Source: Anthracocystis setariae (lineage: Eukaryota > Basidiomycota > Ustilaginomycetes > Ustilaginales > Ustilaginaceae). From it: DNA of 64,000 nt. A program made the position numbers and the translations under genes. The stretch lies in NCBI GenBank assembly GCA_928724745.1, contig CAKMXJ010000001.1:310001-374000 (forward strand), given 5' to 3'. Under the pieces are notes generated by a model that was not told where the DNA came from, searched no databases, and was given only the letters and a program-made list of their open reading frames with translations. Positions 40,301-48,340 of this stretch are shown in pieces; positions within the stretch are counted from its first letter, which is position 1; each line of letters opens with the position of its first letter.

Positions 40301-40740
40301 CGATGATGAAGAAACAATTGTCGGCGTACGCCATGAAGTGGAGGAAATGGCGTTGCTCGCCTAGGTTGAGGACGGTTGCTGTGCAAGTGAGTCGCAGCGC
40401 ATCGAAGAACGGCTCTTGCAGCAGGATGTAGACGGCGGGGGAATCGGCTGCCCCTTGAGGAAGGCCACGAGCTGGGGTGATCGCCTCTGTCGTACCGGAT
40501 TCGATGGCGCAACGCAGCTTGGATCCGTTCGAAAGGTTGTCAACTACCTGGCAGATATTGTTCGGAGTGTCGAGGTCACGCAGTACGCGATCTCGCCATT
40601 CATGACTAACTCGATCGAAAGCTTTGGCTTGATCTTGGTCGAGGAAAACCACCGGTTGATGAATCCAACCGTATCGGAAAGCCGCTTGCAGAAGTTCGAT
40701 CGCAAAGTCCCTCGCAGATCGCACAGTACAACACGCTCAC
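37351..40740 (-). mobile_element. 5'-truncated LINE-type non-LTR retrotransposon
   Basis: Read on the minus strand: reverse transcriptase (40724-39714), then a second frame (39757-37520) with a zinc-binding C-terminal region, then about 170 bases of 3' UTR ending near a short tandem repeat (AATCTTT on plus, twice, 37351-37364). The 5' part, including the first ORF, the endonuclease and the earliest RT motifs, is absent, the usual result of incomplete target-primed reverse transcription. I could not define target duplications, so both end coordinates are approximate. Confidence 0.8.
37520..40724 (-). pseudogene. LINE ORF2 fragment (reverse transcriptase), frameshifted
   Basis: The first part (to 39714) carries RT motifs: VFLDQDQAKAFDRVSHEW, GLPQGAADSPAVYILLQ and the catalytic box AYADN, in which the second Asp of YxDD is Asn. 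Near 39757-39765 the coding frame shifts; the sense continues in the second frame with NALAKFVRSWSELVMDNSTG. That frame is open for about 745 codons. It contains a zf-RVT-like CLICDTKHDFVHAYLTC segment and two tandem CxCC-x12-CxxC modules at its end (37826-37885 and 37628-37687). It is non-functional because of truncation, frameshift and the catalytic substitution, yet the long intact second frame suggests the copy is not very old. Confidence 0.85.
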
Positions 40741-40980
40741 CAAGATCCTTTCAACCTATCATCACCTTCACTTGCTGTCATTCCGTGCAGACATAGCACC
40801 GATCATGCTCTGTGTGGGTTGGGAATTATGCTACTAGGTTCAGCAGGTGTGCTGCCTCGCGGCACTGATGGGCTCAACGCATCTGTAGATGTGTCTCCGT
40901 CCTCACTGCTGTCGCGCAAGGATGAACGAAGTCAGCTCTCAGGGCTAGCTACATGGCTGGAATCTTCCGATTTTCATTTG

Positions 40981-41983
40981 TCACTTACGTTTCGTGATGG
41001 TAGCTATCCAGCTTGCACAGCGCCTCTCTCTGTGTCTTCCCATACGCCCTTTGGCAAAAGCAGAGATAAGTCTGTCATGCCAAGCGATAATCTAAAAGCT
41101 GGTCAGTACACGTCCGTTTCTCTATCTCGTTCATACCTAGCACCTTGAACATACCTGAGTCATGAACACGATGAACACCAATCCACCCATCGCTCCCACC
41201 TGAGCCCACATGACGTATCCGCAAATCAACTTGCTCGGGGCGAATGCCGCAAATGCCTCGATCGACACCCCTTTGCTTGAGTTCGACGGTGGATTGCCAT
41301 ACATCCTCGTGCAAACCTCCTCGCTCTGGTCGTGCCTGATCGCTACCAGTGCCGTACCTGTTGCCCCTACCGCTGTAGCCATGAGCACCAGTAGGAAGTT
41401 GAGGCGGACGTAGAGACGATACATGGAACCCAATTCGATTCGAATTGTGATCAGGCCGATGAGTTGCCAAGCCGGAGTAACCACGGCGAAGATGAGGAGG
41501 AGAATGGAGAAACGTCCGGGCAGAGTGTCGATTGTGGCAACGATACGGGGTGTTGTGGTGGTGAGGACGATGATGCAGCCGGATACAAAGGCGAATTCGA
41601 ATGGGATGAGGTATGTGCCAGTTTTGACGAGTGCGTAGGAGAGACAGCAGAACTCGACCCCTCGACCCCGCAGGGGCTTCCTTGAGCCGGACGATCGCAT
41701 TCTTAAACTGCCCACAACTGAATGACTCTAGCAGAGATGTCGATAGCGATAACTGCGTATCTTGATGCTGAGCGTCAGTAATATGCGTTCGTTCGTCTGC
41801 CAGAGACGAATGTTTGAGGCGGCTATCGAGATGTAGCAACGGGCCGTGGCAATACCAGATTGCACCAAAAACCGATGTGGGTCTACACGATCTTCCAGAG
41901 ATCGAGCTGAAGTGCCTGCACAGCTGAACGAGGGAGAGAATCTTTAAAGGATGGAAGAGTAAAGGGAGGTTAAAGCTGCTCAT
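40981..41983 (-). CDS. Predicted four-helix membrane protein, unknown family
   Basis: I do not recognise the family. The well-supported part is exon 41155 to about 41715, then a 63-base intron (41092-41154; GTATGT...CTGACCAGCTTTTAG) and a last exon 40981-41091 ending in TGA. These encode four hydrophobic helices: around TYLIPFEFAFVSGCIIVL, FSILLLIFAVVTPAWQLIGL, LNFLLVLMATAVGATGTAL and VMWAQVGAMGGLVFIVF. A Cys-containing polar loop (EEVCTRMYGNPP) sits between helices 3 and 4. The likely first exon starts at ATG 41983 (MSSFNLPLLFHPLKI), in a different frame, so at least one more intron lies between about 41900 and 41715; its borders are unresolved. The basic C-terminus (GRMGRHRERR) is predicted cytosolic. 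Confidence 0.55.
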
Positions 41984-42664
41984 GATGACGACGGGACGTC
42001 CAACAGATTCAGACAGACGACCGCTTTCTACGGTGCTTGTACATTGCAAGCGTCTTGATCGACACAGTGCACATCTGTTCCAAACGCTGCAGCAGAATGG
42101 AGTGCTCTGGATGAACTCTACGGTGCTGCAATGGAGGAGGTGAGTTCGAGGGGCAATCTGTCAGATTAGGCAGCGCCGGGCAATGCCTGAAAACTTGTCG
42201 CGCTGTGCTGCAATGACCAGAAAAAGCTGAGAAAAAGACGCCGAATATCTGATGGTCAGTCGGAACATATCAAATTGGCAGTGAGGTGCAGTCGCTTTCG
42301 ACGTCATGCACTACTCCCTCAATCCGAGCTACTCTTCTTGAGACCCATCATCTATCCGAGATCAAAAGCGATAACTATCAGTTGGTTCGGATTGTGTTTT
42401 TTGACCACGCTTCTAGACCGTCAAGGCCCTGTCCAGGAACATTTATCGTCTGAACACTTCTTGCTTATGTGCTGATGTCAGTAGTAAAGTTGTATCCTGA
42501 CCGATTGGACGGGGTATCACGGCCAGCATAGCTATCGATCACCGTTCGAACAAGTCGAGTTCGCAGCACATGGAAAGGAAGCCTCGTGCAAAAAGGAGCT
42601 GTGTATGAGTTGTGAATGATTGCCAACGAAGCATTTTGGTATTGTTACATGCGATTTGTTGCGA
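41984..42664. other. Intergenic, membrane-protein gene promoter / TIM8 3' flank
   Basis: About 680 bases without a recognisable gene. Both neighbours are on the minus strand, so this is TIM8's 3' side and the membrane-protein gene's 5' side. Confidence 0.5.
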
Positions 42665-43112
42665 TCAAGCCATCTGTCCACGCTGTTCTTGCAACTTGTT
42701 AACCTGTTATCACACCAAACCCATCAAAGATCGAATCAGTACTTGACACGATTGTAAAGCGCTACACATCGAAGGAGGGGATGGAATGACTTACGATGAA
42801 CAGAGAAGTGTCGAGGAACCTTTCAACGCAGTTGGAGAGGCAAGCTTCCTCGCCCCTGCCGAAGCTGGATCCGATGGATGACTTGATGCACTGGTCCCAG
42901 CATCTGTCAGTGAACGTGTGGATCGACGACTGGACGCGAGCCTTGGCCTGTTCGGCGTCGAGGAACGTCTGCAATTCTGTTGTCCCCCCCAAAATCCATG
43001 CGTCAGGAAGCAAAAAGTGACGGTTAGAATCGCTGTTGCTCGAGTTGGAATGACGACAGCGTGCGAATGGAAGAAACTCACCCTTCTGATCAGCTTCTGC
43101 GAGTCCAGACAT
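42665..43112 (-). CDS. TIM8: Mitochondrial small TIM chaperone TIM8
   Basis: Three exons on the minus strand: 43082-43112, 42795-42976 and 42665-42703. The introns are 105 bases (GTGAGT...ACAACAG) and 91 bases (GTAAGT...ATAACAG). The spliced product is 83 residues and begins MSGLAEADQKELQTFLDAEQ. The twin CX3C motifs that define small TIMs are CWDQC and CLSNC, followed by VERFLDTSLFIVNKL and ending GQMA. In the intermembrane space TIM8 pairs with TIM13 to carry hydrophobic precursors such as Tim23 to the TIM22 translocase. Unspliced, the frame reads into the introns and loses the conserved ends, so the splice choices are well supported. The gene diverges from NOP6 across 332 bases. Confidence 0.93.
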
Positions 43113-43444
43113 GACTATGATATGAGCGTGTGGTGGTGATACCTTGATGGTGATGAGGATTGAAAGAAGTCTGTCGGTAGACATGTGGAGACAGCTTGGA
43201 CCGGATCTTCGCGGCGAGCTGAAGCGAGTTTTGATGATTAGTCATGCTTAATATGGCGAAATTTGCCAGACGTGGAGGTTCTTCGGTGGCTGCAGAGAAA
43301 TTCTAAAGCGTCCGAAAACCAAAATTTGCTGGTCTGCAGCTGCAAAGCTTCCTGAACCCTGAATTTCACTTTTGTGGTTCCCAGCCTTCACCACCACTAC
43401 CACCACCATTACCTTCTCACACGGAGACACAGGTTCACGCAATC
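43113..43444. other. Divergent promoter, TIM8 / NOP6
   Basis: 332 bases between two start codons, with a CCA/CAC-rich leader just before NOP6. Nothing else is visible. Confidence 0.5.
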
Positions 43445-44578
43445 ATGGCGGCAGAAAAACTCACAAAGAAGCAACAGAAGGCCGCACAATTCAAGGCTGG
43501 CAAGAAGGGAAAGGCGGCTGCAATCGCAGATCATCCTGCCACCCCTGACGATCTTCCCGACGATGACGTTCCAGCTGTTGCCGCTCCGGAAGCTACCTCT
43601 TCAACAAAAACAAAGGCCAAGAAGGAAGACAAAGCAGTCGAGAAGCCAGGAGATACCACGTCACAAGAGCCTGCCGTGGCTCCGGTGAAGGAGGAGAAGC
43701 GTAAAGCTAAGCGCAAGCGTCTCGAAGCAGAGGCTGAAGCTGCTGCTCAGGCTGGCATCGCTCCTGCCCCGAAAGCCAGCAGCAGTAAAGACACCAAAGA
43801 TGGCGAGACCAAACCAAAGCGCAAGGCTTCCAAGAGCAAGGACGCTCCAGCCGCTGAACCAGCAAAGAAGCTCACTTTCGGCGACGATGGCGAGGTGGCC
43901 TCCGAGCAAAAACTCAAGCCCGAACTTCCCAACCAAACCGTCGAGACCTCAGCCAAGGGCAGCAAATTCATCTTGTTTGTCGGGAACATGGCATTCACCA
44001 CCACTGCAGACTACATTTCGAAGCACTTCGGCCAGGCTTGTGGCGAGGTGCCTTCAGTCCGTTTGCTCACGAAGAAAGCGGATCCCAATGCGCTAGCCAA
44101 CCTTCCGGAAAGTAAGCGCAAGTCGATCGCCAAGGGCAAAGCCCTGGACCCAACCAAGCCTCAGTCGAGGGGTTGCGCATTCGTCGAGTTCAAAACTAGT
44201 GAAGCACTGAGGAAGGCGCTCAAGTTCCATCACACGATGCTGGAGGGGAGGAAGATCAACGTGGAGCTGACGGCGGGCGGAGGGGGCAAGAGCGAGACCA
44301 GACAGAACAAGATCAAGGAGAAGAACCTCGAGCTGGAGAAGGAGAGGCAGAAGTTGCATGGAAAGTACGTAGCTCCTAAGAATGAGGCGAGGAAGAAGGC
44401 TAGAGAGGGAACTCAGGGAGAGTGGGAGGGGGAGAGGGAGAGGGAGCGAAAGAGGCCAAGGAACGAGGAAGAGGAGAAGCCAGCGGCAGCTTGGGGAAGG
44501 AACGCTGGAAGGGAGAGGAAGTTGCCCAGATTTATGGCGACGGGAGCCAACGCTGTTCGGGTTGCGCCTACCTCGTAA
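43445..44578 (+). CDS. NOP6: Nop6-like nucleolar RRM protein
   Basis: 377 residues with one RNA-recognition motif at about 172-280: RNP2-like ILFVGNMAF, a long insert carrying KKADPNALANLPESKRK, and RNP1-like SRGCAFVEF, then RKINVELTAGGGG. That insert and the ending are typical of fungal Nop6, which binds pre-rRNA and helps 40S subunit assembly. The N-terminal 170 residues are Lys/Ala/Glu-rich (start MAAEKLTKKQQKAAQFKAG) and the tail is a basic, coiled-coil-like KEKNLELEKERQKLHGKY region followed by Arg/Glu repeats. Yeast Nop6 is 225 residues, so this is extended at both ends. Single exon. Confidence 0.85.
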   Translation: MAAEKLTKKQQKAAQFKAGKKGKAAAIADHPATPDDLPDDDVPAVAAPEATSSTKTKAKKEDKAVEKPGDTTSQEPAVAPVKEEKRKAKRKRLEAEAEAAAQAGIAPAPKASSSKDTKDGETKPKRKASKSKDAPAAEPAKKLTFGDDGEVASEQKLKPELPNQTVETSAKGSKFILFVGNMAFTTTADYISKHFGQACGEVPSVRLLTKKADPNALANLPESKRKSIAKGKALDPTKPQSRGCAFVEFKTSEALRKALKFHHTMLEGRKINVELTAGGGGKSETRQNKIKEKNLELEKERQKLHGKYVAPKNEARKKAREGTQGEWEGERERERKRPRNEEEEKPAAAWGRNAGRERKLPRFMATGANAVRVAPTS

Positions 44579-44769
44579 CTCACCTAAATATTGCCTACTA
44601 ATTTCTGCAGCCGCCTCGACGATACCAAATACACATGCAGTTTTCATGCACACAGGACTTCGGTCATGCTGTTCTAAGATACGATTGGGAGGAAAGACGA
44701 ACAAATTGAGTCAAATGCTATGCGGGCAGAGAGGGTTGCAAAGCGCCCATTGGTCACCGGAAAAGCAGT

Positions 44770-45741
44770 TCAGGCAGTGGCACTGTCCGAAGCGGCATCG
44801 TCTACGTTCCACAAGCACATTCCGTTATGCACCTGCTTCACCTCACCGCCCTTGTCCGTGCAATCGCTAGTGAAATCGTTGATGGCAGTTTCGGCGATTT
44901 GGTCGTAGTCGAGTTGGCAAAAGCCATACGTATAACTGAGCGCGTTGGTTCGCATTTCACTACACCTCTGCTTTGTCTCGTCGTCGACGATCTCTCCGCC
45001 GTCCTTGTCGAGCGTTGAGTAGCCTTGGAGTTTCTTGGGTTTGGTGATCGATGTGAGGATCTGCACGCATTGTTGCAGGAAGACCGAATTGGCGACCTTT
45101 CGTTGAGCGCATTTGTAGTTCTTGGGTGTAACCATGGGTTTCGATGAGCCTTTGCAACAAGCGAGGGATTGGGTGATCGAGTAGTCGACGAGAGAGTAGT
45201 GGAAGGTGCCTTCGGTTTTGAATCCGTCCTTGTCGTTGGTGTTCTTACCACCTGCGTCCGGGTTGGTGGGAGGAGGAGGGGGTGGTTGCGATGAAGCATC
45301 AGTAGGCGGTAGGGGAGTAGGTTTCTTGTAATCGTCCTTGAAGTTCGGCCAGGCTTGAGGACAGAACCCCTTTTCCGGGGTCAGCACTTCACCAGTAGCC
45401 TTGTTACAGGTGTCCTTGAAGATACCCATGGCGTCATCAGGCGTAAAACCGGGAAGATGCGAGCAGATCTGAATACCAACACGACGAGATCCAGGTGCAG
45501 TTCCCATCGACAAGTCCAGATGCGGAAAGCAAAAATACTGACTAACCGAAGGTATTTCGTTGGGCGCACCCATACAGCAGGAAAGATCATTGAGCTTGCT
45601 ATTATCCGTCAGGACGATGTTGAATTCGCGAATGACCGACAGATTCGGATCTGTGATCTGACCTGCTCTCACCATAGGTAGCAGAGCGAGAGAGATAACC
45701 CCGAAAAGGCTAGGCCATGATCGCTTGGCGGCCTGCATCAT
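44770..45741 (-). CDS. Secreted cysteine-rich protein with two related modules
   Basis: I do not recognise a named family. The 323-residue product starts with a signal peptide (MMQAAKRSWPSLFGVISLALLPMVRAG), so it is probably secreted. Two modules share a layout. Module 1 (about residues 28-120) has a Cys-Cys pair in LNDLSCCMG and further Cys in YFCFP, QICSHL, DTCNK and GFCP. Module 2 (about 170-310) has ITQSLACCKG, YKCAQ, QQCVQI, RCSEM, GFCQL, DCTDK and MCLW. A proline-rich linker (SSQPPPPPPTNPDAGG) separates them. The frame is open from a TTG at 45774 but 45741 is the first ATG and starts the signal peptide. A role at the host or environment surface is possible but is inference. Confidence 0.78.
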   Translation of the reverse strand: MMQAAKRSWPSLFGVISLALLPMVRAGQITDPNLSVIREFNIVLTDNSKLNDLSCCMGAPNEIPSVSQYFCFPHLDLSMGTAPGSRRVGIQICSHLPGFTPDDAMGIFKDTCNKATGEVLTPEKGFCPQAWPNFKDDYKKPTPLPPTDASSQPPPPPPTNPDAGGKNTNDKDGFKTEGTFHYSLVDYSITQSLACCKGSSKPMVTPKNYKCAQRKVANSVFLQQCVQILTSITKPKKLQGYSTLDKDGGEIVDDETKQRCSEMRTNALSYTYGFCQLDYDQIAETAINDFTSDCTDKGGEVKQVHNGMCLWNVDDAASDSATA

Positions 45742-46144
45742 GAAACAGAAAGCTGATTGGACTGCTGGGAGCAATGCACAAGGAGGAGCAAAGCAGGTCA
45801 GACAGAGGTGGGTCCGCCTTTCTGTCTATCTTATATACAAACGTCCGGTGTCCCCTCGCAAAAAGAACCCACCCATCTCCCTGTGACCTACCCACTGCCA
45901 CTGCAATCTCCCTTGATTGAGGCTGACATCCACACTGAACCCAAATGAAGTCCAGTCCTTCGAGGCATAACGGGACCTCGCTCGAAGAGCCGATCTCACT
46001 GGACGGACAGCGAAATGAACCAGGTGGGATCGACACAATCCCTCACTCACGACCTGGCACATCACACAGCGACAGATGGCGATGGAGATGAAATTGTGAA
46101 TGCGTTGAATTAGCATTATTTGCAGCGTGCTGAAAAGAGTCAAC
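45742..46144. other. Intergenic, secreted protein promoter / NPL4 3' end
   Basis: 403 bases with the TATA box at 45830-45837 and no further gene that I can support. Confidence 0.5.
45830..45837 (-). promoter_or_regulatory. TATA box of secreted protein gene
   Basis: TATATAAG on the minus strand, 89 bases before the ATG at 45741. Confidence 0.55.
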
Positions 46145-48340
46145 TTAGAGGGGTAATCCGCAAATTTCGCAATCCGAGGCACTCGCCTCGTTGTGATAGG
46201 TGCAGTGGGAGCAAACCTTGACACCCGCTGGTGCGTCGTCTGCCTGTGCTGCTGCGATTGCCGCTGCTGTCGCTGCGTCCGCCTCGCTCGTATCATTCCT
46301 CGATGCATGCCTCACGGCCGAGATCTGCACGTCGTCGTCATCGTCGTCCTCGCCGTCATCGTAAAACTCATCGTGGGCATCGTCGAAGCCGACATCATCA
46401 TCCGAGTCCATACCGCCGTCATACGTGAATTGGTCCTTCTCCGGTGCGGAAAACGTGTCCTCTTTGCTGCCGGATTGCGGAACGTGCTCGCGTGCAAGCG
46501 CCATGAGCGTCTGCCAACCAGGCCGAAGGAGAACTGCATCCAGTGCAGCACCAGAGTCGTGTGTCGTGGCAAGGCGGCAGAGAGCTGCCATGTCGTCTTG
46601 GTCCAAGAAGCCACTGGTATCGAGGAAAGCTAACAGGTGCCAGTCACTCAGCACGCCGACGAGCTTCTCACGCACCTGATCGTCATCAGCTCGCGACTTG
46701 CCTTTGGTACTTTCTACACCATCACCGACGGGATAGAGCTCCTTGTGTCCAACAATCTTGCCAATACTGGTGAGCGCGACAGTCAGGTCCTGGTCATGCA
46801 AGCCAGGTCGGTTCTCGATGGGGAACTTGGAGCTGAGGAAGGTCGGATTGGGCGTGTTAGGGAAACCGTGAGTGGCGTTAACGATGAGGTACTCGACGGG
46901 AAAAGTAGGCTTGGCGCTCTCCTTGACATCGATCTTGTATTCGTTGGTGTAGCGGTAAAAGACCTCTGGAACGTAGCGCTCGCCTTGGCTGGGCTTGACC
47001 CGGATGATGTTGGGGTTGACACTGGCCTCGATCATGTCGGCTTGAACCATGCCCATTCCCTGCTCGCTGATCTGGTAGGCTGAAACATCGATGGCGCCAT
47101 CTTCGGTGCCGCTGAGAATGCAAGTGACGAACTTGGAGTTGAAACGACCCGAAGCGCTGAATCGGGATGGGTTGGGATTGCCGAGTTGAAGCTGGGCCGC
47201 AAAGATCGCTTCGATGCCGGATAGGAAGAAGCTGTCCTTATGACGCTTGCAGACGACTTTGCCAGCCATTGAGGGGTCCTGATGCGTCGGGTCAGCTGGG
47301 CTCAAATCCGAATAGATCATGCCGACAAACTCGAGGCCGCAAAGCTTGGCAAGCTGTTCAACACGAGGTTGCTCGTCCCATGGCACGCCAAGAGTCAATC
47401 CGTCCAGCTCGCCTTCCTGTGGTGGCTCGTGAATGGCCTCGACAACCGCCTTGATGCCCATCGGTACGTCTGGATACGTCTCGTAGCGGCCAAGAAGGAA
47501 GCCAAACCTTTGGGTTGCAGTGGTGCGCCAGAAGGTGAGGATGTTCTCGATGAGGTCAGGATGAGCGAACTCGACATGGTCGACCATACGGTATGGCTGA
47601 CGTTGCAAGGTGATGGCGGAAGGCTGGCACTTTGTGCAGATACCGGCCGGCCAGCTGGGATGGGTTGCCGAGGGGCAAGGCTTCTTGACGGTATAGTCAA
47701 CTTGTTCGAGTGGTGGGATGAAGGATTGACTGGGTTTGTTGGTTGCAACGTCCTGCTTGCGCAAATAAGCATGGAAGGAGAGATGCTTGATGTTGTTCTC
47801 CTGCTGGTATTTGGAATCGTAGGGCTCGAGCGGCATGCAGTAGTCGCACATGCCCTTCGAGCCATGACGACAGAATTGGGAATCTTTTTTGCGTGTGATT
47901 TTGCCCTCGTGTGCCTCCCAATAGGTGTCTACGCTGTGTTCCGTGACTTGTTCCCATGGCTTCTTTGGGCGAGGAGCCGATGCAGACGATGAGGATGCGG
48001 CAGGAGGTAAGGCTGATTGCGACGCAGAGTCAGGTTGCGCTGTAGCCGTGCTGGCGGCGGAGGATGCGGGTTGAGCTTGAGGAGACGAGGCGGCAGCAGC
48101 GCTCTGCTTGTACGCTGCGAAGAGGAGGTGGCCGTGTGCGATGCCAAGCTCGCCAAGGGTGCTTCCGTTGAGGGTGCTTGCGGCAAACTCTCCACCTCTT
48201 GGCTGATTGGAGAAAGTGAGCGAGGCTGGATCAGCATTCGGGGTGGTTTTGAGTACGTGCTCGATCAATTTGGAGGCATCATCGGTTGGTTCAAGCTCGA
48301 AGCGGAAGTTGCCATCTTTGGACCGTACTCGAACAATCAT
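46145..48340 (-). CDS. NPL4: Nuclear protein localization protein 4 (Cdc48 cofactor)
   Basis: NPL4 pairs with UFD1 as the cofactor that lets the Cdc48/p97 ATPase unfold ubiquitinated proteins in ER-associated and nuclear degradation. The 731 residues show: a ubiquitin-like N-domain (MIVRVRSKDGNFRFEL to about 80); a Ser/Ala/Pro linker; the zf-NPL4 region with CRHGSKGMCDYC and later CTKC; the MPN-like domain with LGRYETYPDVPMGIKAVVEAI; an acidic segment (DEFYDDGEDDDDDD); and a C-terminal NZF zinc finger CSHCTYHNEASASDCEICG that binds ubiquitin. The MIVRVRS start at 48340 is the family start; an upstream open extension to a TTG at 48685 is rejected. Confidence 0.95.
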   Translation of the reverse strand: MIVRVRSKDGNFRFELEPTDDASKLIEHVLKTTPNADPASLTFSNQPRGGEFAASTLNGSTLGELGIAHGHLLFAAYKQSAAAASSPQAQPASSAASTATAQPDSASQSALPPAASSSSASAPRPKKPWEQVTEHSVDTYWEAHEGKITRKKDSQFCRHGSKGMCDYCMPLEPYDSKYQQENNIKHLSFHAYLRKQDVATNKPSQSFIPPLEQVDYTVKKPCPSATHPSWPAGICTKCQPSAITLQRQPYRMVDHVEFAHPDLIENILTFWRTTATQRFGFLLGRYETYPDVPMGIKAVVEAIHEPPQEGELDGLTLGVPWDEQPRVEQLAKLCGLEFVGMIYSDLSPADPTHQDPSMAGKVVCKRHKDSFFLSGIEAIFAAQLQLGNPNPSRFSASGRFNSKFVTCILSGTEDGAIDVSAYQISEQGMGMVQADMIEASVNPNIIRVKPSQGERYVPEVFYRYTNEYKIDVKESAKPTFPVEYLIVNATHGFPNTPNPTFLSSKFPIENRPGLHDQDLTVALTSIGKIVGHKELYPVGDGVESTKGKSRADDDQVREKLVGVLSDWHLLAFLDTSGFLDQDDMAALCRLATTHDSGAALDAVLLRPGWQTLMALAREHVPQSGSKEDTFSAPEKDQFTYDGGMDSDDDVGFDDAHDEFYDDGEDDDDDDVQISAVRHASRNDTSEADAATAAAIAAAQADDAPAGVKVCSHCTYHNEASASDCEICGLPL

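Noticed and set aside
41075..42049. 324-codon alternative frame over the four-helix membrane gene
   Set aside because: Its middle and end are non-hydrophobic and basic, while the overlapping frame encodes clear helices and ends at a good splice donor; only its first part (from ATG 41983) is likely coding.
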